Assembly (NCBI RefSeq): GCF_006539185.1
Contig: NZ_BJMN01000033.1
Coordinates: 1 to 64,000 of the forward strand
Direction of reading: 5' to 3'
Length of the DNA: 64,000 nucleotides
DNA from: Streptomyces gardneri
GTDB taxonomy: Bacteria > Actinomycetota > Actinomycetes > Streptomycetales > Streptomycetaceae
The position numbers and the translations under genes are program-made. This document shows positions 42,104 to 51,012 of the stretch, piece after piece. Position 1 is the first letter of the stretch; each line of letters opens with the position of its first letter. Under the pieces are notes generated by a model. It searched no databases. It was not told the DNA's origin and worked only from the letters and a program-made list of their open reading frames with translations.

Positions 42104-43447
42104 CTACAGGGGAACGCGCAGAGCCCCGTCGATGAGAGCCGCCGCTTCCCGGGCGTCGCCTCCGCCGCTCGCGAGGAGATGCTCCCGCACCTGACGCAGA
42201 CGGTCCCGCATCCGCCGCGACTCCATGCCCCAGGCCCGCTCGGTCATCTCCACCGCCGTGCGCGCGGCCCCGTCGACCTCGCCCCGCCGCAGCTCGATCT
42301 GGCACAGCATGGCCAGCCGGTGCACCCGGCCCCGGTCGTGCGAGGGCGTCCGGACCGCCGCCGAGGCGTGCTCGTGGGCCGCCGGGAGGTCACCCAGACT
42401 GAGCAGGGCCTCCGCGACCTGCACGTTGACGAGCCCCGGCTGGACGTATCCCGTCTCGGCCGGTTCCGCGCCCGGACTGATCCGCTCCGCCTCCGCCTCC
42501 GCCCGCCGGATGCAGGCCAGCGCGGCCGCCGCGTCGCCGAGGTGCGCGTACGCCTTCGCCTGCATCGCCGTCAGATCGGCGGCGAGCGCCGGGGTGATCT
42601 GCCGTCCGGCGGCCCTCAGCGCCGCCTCCGCGAAGGCCACCGCCTGCCGGTACTCCCCCATGAACAGCGACTGGTTGACCAGGAGCGCGATGACATAGGC
42701 GCCGAGCCCCCGGTCCCCGCTGGCCTTCGCGAGCCGCAGCGCCTGATGGAAGTAGCGCTGGGCGAGACCGTGCGCGTCCGCGTCGTACGCACAGATTCCG
42801 GCCACCGCCACCAGACCGCCGGTGGCCCGGTGCAGCCGTCGGCCGAGCGCGTCGCTGTACGCGCCCCTGAGCAGCGGCGCGGTCTCGGTGGTCAGGAAGC
42901 CGACGATCCGCGAGCGGGTCGCGATGCCTCCCGCCTTGCGGTACATCTGCTCGTAGTGGGACCGGGCGGCGCTCAGTACGGCGATGTCGGCCGCGGAGAC
43001 CGTGGTCCCCCGGCCGTCGCGGGAGACGTCCACGTCCTCCGGCGGGTTCTCCCACTCCCACACCGGCATCACCGCGGGTGTGCCCGTCACCGCCTGCGCG
43101 CCGACTATGTGCGGCCGCTGCTGCTCGTCGGAGCGCCACAGGGCGGCCGCGCGCTCGACGAAGCCGGAGAGCGGCGTACCGAAGGCGGGCGGTGCTCCGC
43201 CCGGCACTCCGAGGCCGATGTCGTCCAGCGTCACCTGACGGTGCAGCCGGGCGGCGAGCACCTCGCAGATCAGGTCGGGCACCTGACCGCGCGGCCGCTG
43301 GCCCTTCAACCACCGGGCCACGGCGGTGTGTTCGTAGCGCAGGGGGATCCCCCTGGCCCGGCCGGCCCGGTTCACGCGGGCGGCGAGCCCGGCGTGGGAG
43401 ACGCCCGCTTCGTCGAGCAGGGCGTCAAGCAGGGTGTTGGGCTGCAT
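42104..43447 (-). CDS. NsdA/NsdB-like TPR regulatory protein
   Basis: 447 residues. The N-terminal 60 residues (LLDALLDEAGVSHAGLAARV, YEHTAVARWLKGQRPRGQ) form a likely helix-turn-helix of the XRE kind. From about 190 on come tetratricopeptide-like helical pairs (AQRYFHQALRLAKASGDRG, AVAFAEAALRAAG, AKAYAHLGDAAAALACIRRA, LLSLGDLPAAHEHASAAV). This architecture and length match the Streptomyces NsdA/NsdB group, members of which reduce sporulation and antibiotic production; membership in that group is inferred. ATG 43447 is without a strong ribosome site. Confidence 0.75.
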   Translation of the reverse strand: MQPNTLLDALLDEAGVSHAGLAARVNRAGRARGIPLRYEHTAVARWLKGQRPRGQVPDLICEVLAARLHRQVTLDDIGLGVPGGAPPAFGTPLSGFVERAAALWRSDEQQRPHIVGAQAVTGTPAVMPVWEWENPPEDVDVSRDGRGTTVSAADIAVLSAARSHYEQMYRKAGGIATRSRIVGFLTTETAPLLRGAYSDALGRRLHRATGGLVAVAGICAYDADAHGLAQRYFHQALRLAKASGDRGLGAYVIALLVNQSLFMGEYRQAVAFAEAALRAAGRQITPALAADLTAMQAKAYAHLGDAAAALACIRRAEAEAERISPGAEPAETGYVQPGLVNVQVAEALLSLGDLPAAHEHASAAVRTPSHDRGRVHRLAMLCQIELRRGEVDGAARTAVEMTERAWGMESRRMRDRLRQVREHLLASGGGDAREAAALIDGALRVPL

Positions 43448-43739
43448 GCCCCCTCCGGTCGCTCGGTGGACTCAGCCTAGGGGTCTCGGAGTCGGCCCGT
43501 GGCCGAAACCGAACGGGTGGATTTCGCACGGGGTGTGAACGAAGTACCCGTTCTTCCGGTCCGCGTACTCTGCCCGGCCCGGCCCCGCACCGCTTGACTG
43601 TGCTTCTCGCCGCAAGGCGACGACCGGGCCGCCGGCTCCCCCCTCAAACAGTGCGGCCGCCCGGTCCCGCGTCGTCCGTCCCGCTGATCTGCCCGACACT
43701 CCGTGGCGGGGCGGGCGACGCCGGCTCCGGCCCCTCCGC

Positions 43740-44807
43740 TCAACAGTGGGAGGAGGGGGCGGGCCGGGGGCGGCGCAGCCCGGGTTCGGCGGGCTGCGCC
43801 GGCACCCGGACACGGTCGTTGCGTACGACGAGGAGCGCGATGTCGTCCGCCAGCCGGCCGCCCGTGTGGTCGAGGAGGGCCGCGTGGAGCCGGCGGACCA
43901 GCGCCGCTGGCGCCTCACCGGCCAGCCGTACGAGAGCATCGTCGAGGGCGAAGAACCGGCCACGGTGATCACGGGCCTCCTCCGCCCCGTCGGTGTACAG
44001 CACCATCGTCTCGCCGGGAAGCAGCCGGGAACCGGCGTACGGCGCGAGCACCGCGGGCAGCGGAAGGACCCCGAGCGGCGGAAGCGGCTCGCCGAGCGGC
44101 AGCCGCTCCACCCGCCGCCCGATGCGGTACGGGCCGGGGTGACCGCAGTTGAGCACGGAGAGCCGCCCGTCGGCAGCGACCTCCAGGAGCAGCAGGGTCA
44201 CGAACTCCTCGGCCACCGGATGCTCCGGCTCCACCCCGCTCCGCGCCGGGTGCTCGTCGCGCGCCCGCTCCCGCAGGTGCCGTTCGAGGGCCCGCTCCAA
44301 CCTCCGCAGCACACCCCCGAGTTCGGGCTCGTCATGGGCGGCCTCGCGGAAACTCCCCAGCACGGCCACCACGGCCCCCAGCGCGGCGAGCCCGTGCCCC
44401 CGCACGTCCCCGACGACGATCCGCACGCCGTACGGAGTGGCCACCGCCTCGTACAGGTCCCCGCCGACGGACGCGCCCCGGGAGGCCGACAACTGCCCGG
44501 CACCGAGCGACAGTCCGTCGAGCCGGGCGGGCGGCGGACGCAACAGCACCTGCTGCGTGGCATCGGCGACGGCACGCACCCGGGCCAACTCGCGGGCGAG
44601 TCCCCGCCGGACACCGAGGACGAGCCCGGTGCCGACGGTGAGGAAGACGACGCTGGTGGCGATCCGCATGGGCAGCCCCGGCTGCCGAGCCAGCGGACAG
44701 CCGAACTTCCACACCACGGCCACCGCGCCCCAGGCGGTGGGAAGAGCGAGCGGGGCCAGCCGGCGGAGCCGGGAGCCAGCGGAGACCAACGACCTGGAAC
44801 GGATCAT
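43740..44807 (-). CDS. Membrane-bound PP2C (SpoIIE-type) phosphatase
   Basis: 355 residues. Two membrane helices near the N-terminus (about 15-32 and 45-62) precede a PP2C domain. Metal-binding Asp residues are in GASVGGDLYEAV and VGDVRGHGLAALG; LNCGHPGPY, ETMVLYTDGAEEAR and DDIALLVVR complete the SpoIIE pattern. Such proteins dephosphorylate anti-sigma antagonists. No anti-sigma gene is adjacent. ATG 44807 follows GGAAGGGCC. The C-terminal 20 residues are Pro/Arg-rich. Confidence 0.92.
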   Translation of the reverse strand: MIRSRSLVSAGSRLRRLAPLALPTAWGAVAVVWKFGCPLARQPGLPMRIATSVVFLTVGTGLVLGVRRGLARELARVRAVADATQQVLLRPPPARLDGLSLGAGQLSASRGASVGGDLYEAVATPYGVRIVVGDVRGHGLAALGAVVAVLGSFREAAHDEPELGGVLRRLERALERHLRERARDEHPARSGVEPEHPVAEEFVTLLLLEVAADGRLSVLNCGHPGPYRIGRRVERLPLGEPLPPLGVLPLPAVLAPYAGSRLLPGETMVLYTDGAEEARDHRGRFFALDDALVRLAGEAPAALVRRLHAALLDHTGGRLADDIALLVVRNDRVRVPAQPAEPGLRRPRPAPSSHC

Positions 44808-45056
44808 GCACGGCCCTTCCCGAGCCACCGACAGCGCCCGAAGGCCCTGCGGCCCACAGGTCCGCCCCTGCGGCCGCGTCGATTCTGCCGACCGCACGGG
44901 CCACCGGGGAACACCCCCCGGCGATCTCACCCGAAGGAGTGAGCACCCCCGGCGCGCCGCCCTTCGCCAGCCCTCCGCCACGCGCACGCGCGGCCGAACG
45001 ACGAGCGGGCGACCGACCCAAGGCATCCTTGCCTCGCCTCCCCGCCGCGGGCGCGC

Positions 45057-45560
45057 TCACGTCCAGGTCGTGCGCTCCCGGAAGGCTTGCGTGACTTCCT
45101 TGACGGCTTCGGCGACGAAGTCCCCACGGAGCGGCTCCGGTACCGGCACCCGGGGATCGATGTGCGCGAGCGCGCGCCGGAAGGCCAGCTCCGCCTTCGC
45201 GATCCTGTCCGTCTCCGTGTCGTCGTACTCGTACTCGTCCCAGCGCTGAGTGATGATCTCCGCCACGCCAGGAACGCTCAGTGCCAGGTCGTTGGCGAGC
45301 AGGTTCGCGTAGTCCGACTTGCACTCGTACGCGGTGGCATTGAGGATCAGGTTCGCGGTCCACCAGTACCAGAAGACCGCCGTCTCGGCGTACCGCTCAC
45401 GCTCGGCGACGTGCTCGTACTCGACGACCTCACCGTGCCCGACGGTGAGGTAGGTCGCCTCCAGGACGAGCTGCAGAGTGGCCGTCAGTGCCTGCTCGTT
45501 CTCCAACAGTCGCGCGTAGCGCGCCTCGACCTCCGGAGAAGGCGACTCCTCACCGGTCAT
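45057..45560 (-). CDS. Small acidic protein coupled to the lipase-propeller gene
   Basis: 167 residues, unknown family. It is mostly alpha-helical in composition and acidic, with an aromatic stretch AETAVFWYWWTANLILNATAYEC that could be a buried helix but is not a convincing membrane span. Clusters of Glu/Asp (EYEYDDTETD) follow. ATG 45560 has a strong GGAGGAG and overlaps the stop of the upstream 924-residue gene by 4 bases (ATGA), so the two proteins are made together and may interact. No signal peptide. The two-gene cassette sits between a PP2C gene and pheT. Confidence 0.7.
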   Translation of the reverse strand: MTGEESPSPEVEARYARLLENEQALTATLQLVLEATYLTVGHGEVVEYEHVAERERYAETAVFWYWWTANLILNATAYECKSDYANLLANDLALSVPGVAEIITQRWDEYEYDDTETDRIAKAELAFRRALAHIDPRVPVPEPLRGDFVAEAVKEVTQAFRERTTWT

Positions 45561-48331
45561 CTCGCTCCTCCACAGATCACCGTGCAGATCCAGCTGTCGG
45601 TCAGCGCGATCTCCTGCCCCCGGCCCTTGAGGTCCAGCTCGCGTCCCCTCTCGCCACCGGCCACCTCGACCGCACGCCGCTTCCAGCCGTCCACGAACCA
45701 GATGTCGTCCGCATGCGCGGCGAGGCCGCCGACGCTCGGTCGGTTCGTGCGGAGCACCCTGGTGACAGCACGTGTGCCCCGGTCCACGCGCACGAGCGCG
45801 CCTCGCATGTCGTAGATCCAGATGGCCTCCGACGTGACGACCGGCCGGCCGAAGGGCACGGCGTTCAGGTCGAGCGCCTGGGCGACCGTGTTGCTCAGGG
45901 GATCGATCCGGGAAAGAGTCTGGCTCTTCGGACTGAGCACCCACACATCGCCGTCGAGGGCGATCATGCCGATCGGCTGCTCGGGCACCGATACGACGGC
46001 TTCGACCCGTCCGGTCTCACGATTCACCCGCAGCACGGTCGACGACCTCTCGGCCGCGACCCATACGACTCCTGCCTCACCCTCGACGACGTCGCCGAGC
46101 CCCGGCTCAAGCAGGTACCGACCGACGACGGCGCCGGGGCGGCCGTCGGCGACGGCACGGGGGTCGATCCGTACGAGGGAGTCGTCGGTCGTCACCCATA
46201 CGGTGTCCGGCCCGGCGCGGACGGCATGGATCCGCTCGCCGACGTCGAGCAGGCGCGGCTGCCAGGTGGCGAGGTCGACGCGGACAAGCTCGCCCGTCGG
46301 GCCGCTGCCCACCCATACGGTCTCGCCGCTGACGTCCAGCCCGAGCTGGTTCGACTGCTCGAAGCGCACCGGCAGACGGAAGGCAGGCTCCCGCAGCTCG
46401 AGCGTGTCCCGGTGGTGGACGACGAGCACGGCATCGCCCTCACGAGCCGCATCGCCCTCCGGCGGCACGAAGGACACGATGCACACGAACGCCAAGAGCC
46501 CGAGGACGATCATGGCCGGGCCGCCCAGGAAGAAGACGGGGATCCAGGCGAGCAGTGGTACGCACGCGGCCAGTCTCACACTCAGAGGAGTGCCGGATTC
46601 GGCAGGTCGACGGCTCACCAGGGCACGGCGAGCCCGGTTGTCCCATGCCCGCCAGGTCGGGAACATGACGAGTGCCGAGACCGCGGTCACGACCGCGGCG
46701 GCGACGACGGCGCCGAGCACCCGACCCGCGAGATCGCCCCTCGCGAAATCCTGCACGGCGCGCTGGGCCGAGTCGGAGAAGAGCCCCGGCACTCGTGCCG
46801 CGATGTCGCCGGTGGTCCCGGCAAGACGCGCCAGCGCGTCCACGCCCAGGGCGAACGGCACGCCGATCAGCACGACGCCCAGGACCCACCGTGCCACGGT
46901 GAGCCATTCCGTTCTGCTCCGCCGCGCCTGCTCGGAAGCGGCCGCGATCCTCCGGTCGGCCTCGGTGAGCCGTGCGTACTCCGTCCAGCCGGCCTCCCGC
47001 GCCAGCTCGGCGCTGACTCTCGCCACGAACTCCTCGGTGTTCTGCCAGTACGTCGTGTGGTCGGAGAAGCTGGACCCGCGGTTGCGGACGGGCTGGGAGA
47101 TCAGGCCTGAGCGGGGAGGACGTGCGAGCGACCCCTCGGACACGGGATCCGCAGAGGCGAAGAGGTCGATCCAGCGCAGGGACGCACCGAGTTCGGGCAG
47201 GCCCAGGTGCGTCCCTGGGCGTTCCGGATCCGGCGGGTTGAGCTTCACGGAGAGCCAGCCGAGGCCGACGGCCACCAGGAAGGGAGCGATGGCGAGCACG
47301 GGGTGGGCGTTGAGAACGAGGGCGATGGAGGCAGCCAGCGAAAGGACCGCGAGAAGACGCGTCCCGAAGCTGAGGCCCGCTCGCCCCAGGTCGAGGCCCC
47401 GCACGGCACCGAGCTTGGCGATTCCCGCACCGTAGGTGACGAACAAGGACACGTTCTCAGGCCGGGACCTGCGCAGCGCCGCATGGGCGATGGCAGCGCC
47501 CTGCGAATGCGCGACCACGGCCACGCGCTCGCATCTCCCCGCGAGCCACTCGATGTCCGTCTGGACGCGACTGGCCATCGCGTCGAAGACGAGCGGCTGG
47601 TCGGTCAGCGCGAAACTGTCCCCGATCGACTCGGAGAGCACGATCTGGATCCGCTGGACGATCCCGCGCAGGGCGGGGACGACGCTGAGCACCACGAGCA
47701 GGGCGATGGCCACCTGGGCGACCAATCCCACGACGAAGGCGAGCATGTAGGCGAGGACGCGGCGCGCTACGAGCAAGACGTATGCCAGGAATGGCATGAC
47801 GATCTTGAAGGCATACTGCATCGTGTCGTCCATCGGGACGTACATCGCGACGAAGGCGCGCGCCTCCTTCCGTTCCTGAGCAAGGGTCTTCGGCGGAGAG
47901 CCGACGAACCTCAGGAGGAAATGTCGCTGTACGAGCCACGGCCCGGCCAGGAGCGACCATCTCGCGAGCGTGCGGAACGACGGCGTGGGGAAGTCCTCGG
48001 CCCACCATGACTCCGCCAGGAGCCACGCCCTTGAGGTGCGCGAGCCACCGGCCCGCCCCTCCAGCGACAGCAGTGTGCTGGCGCGTTCGCCTTCTTCGCA
48101 GCGCCGCAGGCGTGTGTCCGACAGCGTGATGGCGAAGTCCTCGACGCTTCCCGACGGCCGGGAGCCGGCGAGCCACTCCTTCAGCCAGAGGCGCAGCGGC
48201 TCGCCGCACTGCAGCAGCGTGTCGCCACGTTTCTGGGAGCCGATTCCGTGGACGAAGAGGACACCGAGTTCCGGCAGTGCTTCGGCTGCGTCCTGGTTCT
48301 CCGCTTGGTGGTCCGGAGGATCATTGCCCAC
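45557..48331 (-). CDS. Membrane alpha/beta-hydrolase fused to a C-terminal beta-propeller
   Basis: 924 residues from GTG 48331. Residues about 20-430 form an alpha/beta hydrolase split by membrane helices: oxyanion-hole strand GVLFVHGIGSQKRG (24-36), nucleophile S276 in VVAHSQG (Ala replaces the first Gly of GXSXG), probable D395 in FASADP, probable H425 in SDHTTYW. Hydrophobic helices lie at about 173-220 (two), 322-362 (two), 477-500, 537-557 and 585-625 (two). Residues about 650-924 repeat short blocks with VWV/IWI strands (ETVWVGSG, DTVWVTTD, GVVWVAAE, GDVWVLS, EAIWIYD, DDIWFVD), a six-bladed propeller-like array. Two hand-counted 60-base lines (47761: 33/60; 47881: 36/60) are lower in GC than the surroundings. 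I know no characterised protein with this layout. Confidence 0.8.
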   Translation of the reverse strand: MGNDPPDHQAENQDAAEALPELGVLFVHGIGSQKRGDTLLQCGEPLRLWLKEWLAGSRPSGSVEDFAITLSDTRLRRCEEGERASTLLSLEGRAGGSRTSRAWLLAESWWAEDFPTPSFRTLARWSLLAGPWLVQRHFLLRFVGSPPKTLAQERKEARAFVAMYVPMDDTMQYAFKIVMPFLAYVLLVARRVLAYMLAFVVGLVAQVAIALLVVLSVVPALRGIVQRIQIVLSESIGDSFALTDQPLVFDAMASRVQTDIEWLAGRCERVAVVAHSQGAAIAHAALRRSRPENVSLFVTYGAGIAKLGAVRGLDLGRAGLSFGTRLLAVLSLAASIALVLNAHPVLAIAPFLVAVGLGWLSVKLNPPDPERPGTHLGLPELGASLRWIDLFASADPVSEGSLARPPRSGLISQPVRNRGSSFSDHTTYWQNTEEFVARVSAELAREAGWTEYARLTEADRRIAAASEQARRSRTEWLTVARWVLGVVLIGVPFALGVDALARLAGTTGDIAARVPGLFSDSAQRAVQDFARGDLAGRVLGAVVAAAVVTAVSALVMFPTWRAWDNRARRALVSRRPAESGTPLSVRLAACVPLLAWIPVFFLGGPAMIVLGLLAFVCIVSFVPPEGDAAREGDAVLVVHHRDTLELREPAFRLPVRFEQSNQLGLDVSGETVWVGSGPTGELVRVDLATWQPRLLDVGERIHAVRAGPDTVWVTTDDSLVRIDPRAVADGRPGAVVGRYLLEPGLGDVVEGEAGVVWVAAERSSTVLRVNRETGRVEAVVSVPEQPIGMIALDGDVWVLSPKSQTLSRIDPLSNTVAQALDLNAVPFGRPVVTSEAIWIYDMRGALVRVDRGTRAVTRVLRTNRPSVGGLAAHADDIWFVDGWKRRAVEVAGGERGRELDLKGRGQEIALTDSWICTVICGGAR

Positions 48332-48425
48332 CGGCAGAAGATCTCATGATGGCCTCGCGTCGCCGGGTGGCACGACGCGCGGGTGCCCGAGGTCCGCCTG
48401 AATGGCGTCCGACTCCCGGTACGGC

Positions 48426-48460
48426 GGAGGGCCGCCCCGGGATGTCCGGGGCGGCCCTCC
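48426..48460 (-). terminator. pheST operon terminator
   Basis: Perfect 15-bp stem (48426-48440 with 48446-48460), loop GATGT, 24 bases past the pheT stop. Confidence 0.92.
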
Positions 48461-48483
48461 TCTTCCGTGCTCCGCTACGGCGC

Positions 48484-51012
48484 TCAGGCGCCGCGCAGTA
48501 CGGCGCCCGTGCGCTCGGTGGCCAGGGCCACGGCCGCGTCGCGGGCCGCGGTGGCCTCGTCGACCGTGAGGGTGCGGTCCGTGGCGCGGAACTTCAGTGC
48601 GTACGCCAGGGACTTGGTGCCCTCGTCCAGCTGGTCGCCCGTGTAGACGTCGAACAGGCGGACGGACTCGAGGAGTTCGCCCGCGCCCTCGCGGAGCGCG
48701 GTCTCGACCTCGGCGGACGGGACCTCGGCGGCGACGACCAGGGCGACGTCCTGGGTGGCGACCGGGAAGGAGGAGATACGGGGAGCCTTCAGCGGGCCCT
48801 CGTTCGCCTTCTCCAGGAGGTCCAGGTCGATCTCCATGGCGCAGCTGCGGGCGGGAAGGCCGAAGGCCTTCACCACGCGCGGGTGGAGCTCGCCTGCGTG
48901 GCCGACGAGGACCTCCTCGCCGTCCACCTCGACGTGGAACGCGGCGCAGCGGCCCGGGTGCCACGGGGCGTGCTGGTCGGCGCTGATGATCAGCTCGACC
49001 CCGGCCTCGGCGGCCACGGTCCGGCCGGCCTCGACCGCGTCCGCCCAGTCGGACGGACGGCCCTTGCCCCACCAGCCGGCCTGCTCGCGCGCACCGGCGA
49101 GGACGACGGCGGCGCGGCGCGGCTGCGACGGCAGCGCGGCGTTGACCTCGGCGACCTCCTCGTCGGTGGGACGGCGGTCGACGGGCAGCCGGACGGCGAT
49201 GCCGGGCTGTCCCTCGGGCCGGAAGACGAGACCGGTCTCGAAGAGCGCCAGGTCGTGGCTGCCTCGGCTGTCGTTGCGGCGGAGCGCACCGAGCAGGCCC
49301 GGGAGCAGCGTCGTACGGAGCGCGGGCTCCTCGTCCGAGAGCGGGTTGACCAGGGTCACGAGCCGGCGACGGGCGTCGTCGGCGTCGAGACCGAGGTTGT
49401 CGAGGGCCTGCGTCCCGATGAACGGGTAGTTCAGCGCCTCGACGTAACCGGCGCCGGCCAGGGCGCGGCCCACACGGCGGTAGGTGCGCTGACGCTCGGT
49501 GAGCCCGCGGCCGGCCGGGGGCTTCGGCAGCGTGGAGGGCAGGTTCTCGTAGCCCTCCAGCCGGATGACCTCTTCGGCGAGGTCGTTCGGCACGTTGAGG
49601 TCGGGGCGCCACGAGGGCACGGTGACGACGAGCTCGTCCTGGCCGTAGACGTCGCAGCCGACCTCCTGGAGGCGGCGGACGACGGTCTCGCGGCCGTAGT
49701 CGACGCCCGCGACCTTGTCCGGGTGGTTCGCCGGCATGGCGATCGTGCGCGGCGCGGACGGGGCGCTGATCTCGGTGACGCCGGCCTCGGCCGTGCCGCC
49801 CGCGAGCAGCACGAGGAGGTCGACGGTGCGCTGCGCGGCAGCGGCGGCGGCCTGCGGGTCGACACCGCGCTCGAAGCGCTTGGACGCCTCGGAGGACAGC
49901 TTGTGCCGGCGGGCCGTGCGCGCGATCGAGATCGCGTCGAAGTGCGCGGCCTCGATGACAACCTCGGAGGTGCCGGTGACGAAACCGGTCTCCGGGTCGG
50001 TCACCGGGTCGGCGATCTCCGTGTTGGCCCCGCCCATGACGCCGGCGATGCCGATGGCTCCGCGGTTGTCGGTGATGACGAGGTCCGCCGCGTCCAGGAC
50101 GCGCACGGTGCCGTCGAGCGTGGTGATCTTCTCGCCGGCCTCGGCGCGGCGCACCCCGATGGGGCCGTCGATCCGGCTCCGGTCGTAGGCGTGCAGCGGC
50201 TGGCCGAGCTCCAGCATCACGTAGTTGGTGATGTCCACGGCCAGCGAGATCGGGCGCATGCCGGCCTTCTGCAGACGGCGCTGCAGCCAGATCGGGGAGC
50301 GCGCCTCGGGCGCCAGGCCGACGACGGTGCGCGCGGTGAAGCGGTCGCAGCCGATCGGGTCGGAGACCTGGACCGGGTAGCCGTACGCGTTCGGCGCGGG
50401 CACGTCGAGGAGCGCCGGGTCGCGCAGCGGCAGGCCGTACGCGGTGGCGGTCTCGCGGGCGACACCGCGCATCGAGAGGCAGTAGCCGCGGTCCGGGGTG
50501 ACGGCGATGTCGAGGACCTCGTCGTACAGCTCCAGGAGGACCGTGGCGTCGATGCCGATCTCGTACTCCGGCGGGAGCACGATGATGCCGTGCGTGCCGT
50601 CGTCGCCCATGCCCAGCTCGTCGCCGGAGCAGATCATGCCGCGGGACACCCGGCCGTACGTCTTGCGCTCGGCGATCCGGAAGTCACCGGGGAGGACGGC
50701 GCCGGGCAGGGCCACGACGACCTTGTCGCCCACGGCGAAGTTCCGGGCCCCGCAGATGATCTCCTGGGGCTCGCCGGTGCCGTTGGCCTGGCCGACGTCG
50801 ACGGTGCAGAAGCGGATGGGCTTCTTGAACTCCGTCAGCTCCTCGATGGTGAGGACCTTGCCGACCACCAGGGGACCGGTCAGACCGGTGCCGAGCTGCT
50901 CGACGGTCTCGACCTCGAGGCCTGCCGAAATGAGTTTGGCCTGGACGTCGCGGCCGGTCTCCGTCGCCGGCAGGTCGACGTACTCCCGCAGCCAAGAAAG
51001 CGGGACCCGCAT
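48484..51012 (-). CDS. pheT: Phenylalanyl-tRNA synthetase beta subunit
   Basis: 842 residues, within the normal range. N-terminal MRVPLSWLREYVDLP, tRNA-binding OB domain at about 40-150 (VVGKVLTIEEL, VDVGQANG, ICGARNFAVGDKV), then the B3/B4 editing region with LSMRGVARETATAYGLPL, B5 with ETVVRRLQEVGCDV, and the C-terminal FDX-ACB domain. With PheS it forms an alpha2-beta2 enzyme charging tRNA-Phe and editing Tyr-tRNA-Phe. The ATG shares one base with the pheS stop (TGATG). Confidence 0.97.
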   Translation of the reverse strand: MRVPLSWLREYVDLPATETGRDVQAKLISAGLEVETVEQLGTGLTGPLVVGKVLTIEELTEFKKPIRFCTVDVGQANGTGEPQEIICGARNFAVGDKVVVALPGAVLPGDFRIAERKTYGRVSRGMICSGDELGMGDDGTHGIIVLPPEYEIGIDATVLLELYDEVLDIAVTPDRGYCLSMRGVARETATAYGLPLRDPALLDVPAPNAYGYPVQVSDPIGCDRFTARTVVGLAPEARSPIWLQRRLQKAGMRPISLAVDITNYVMLELGQPLHAYDRSRIDGPIGVRRAEAGEKITTLDGTVRVLDAADLVITDNRGAIGIAGVMGGANTEIADPVTDPETGFVTGTSEVVIEAAHFDAISIARTARRHKLSSEASKRFERGVDPQAAAAAAQRTVDLLVLLAGGTAEAGVTEISAPSAPRTIAMPANHPDKVAGVDYGRETVVRRLQEVGCDVYGQDELVVTVPSWRPDLNVPNDLAEEVIRLEGYENLPSTLPKPPAGRGLTERQRTYRRVGRALAGAGYVEALNYPFIGTQALDNLGLDADDARRRLVTLVNPLSDEEPALRTTLLPGLLGALRRNDSRGSHDLALFETGLVFRPEGQPGIAVRLPVDRRPTDEEVAEVNAALPSQPRRAAVVLAGAREQAGWWGKGRPSDWADAVEAGRTVAAEAGVELIISADQHAPWHPGRCAAFHVEVDGEEVLVGHAGELHPRVVKAFGLPARSCAMEIDLDLLEKANEGPLKAPRISSFPVATQDVALVVAAEVPSAEVETALREGAGELLESVRLFDVYTGDQLDEGTKSLAYALKFRATDRTLTVDEATAARDAAVALATERTGAVLRGA

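Noticed and set aside
45057..48331. Integrated mobile element
   Set aside because: Although GC is locally lower, there is no integrase, transposase, flanking direct repeat or tRNA end nearby; an acquired cassette is possible but not shown.
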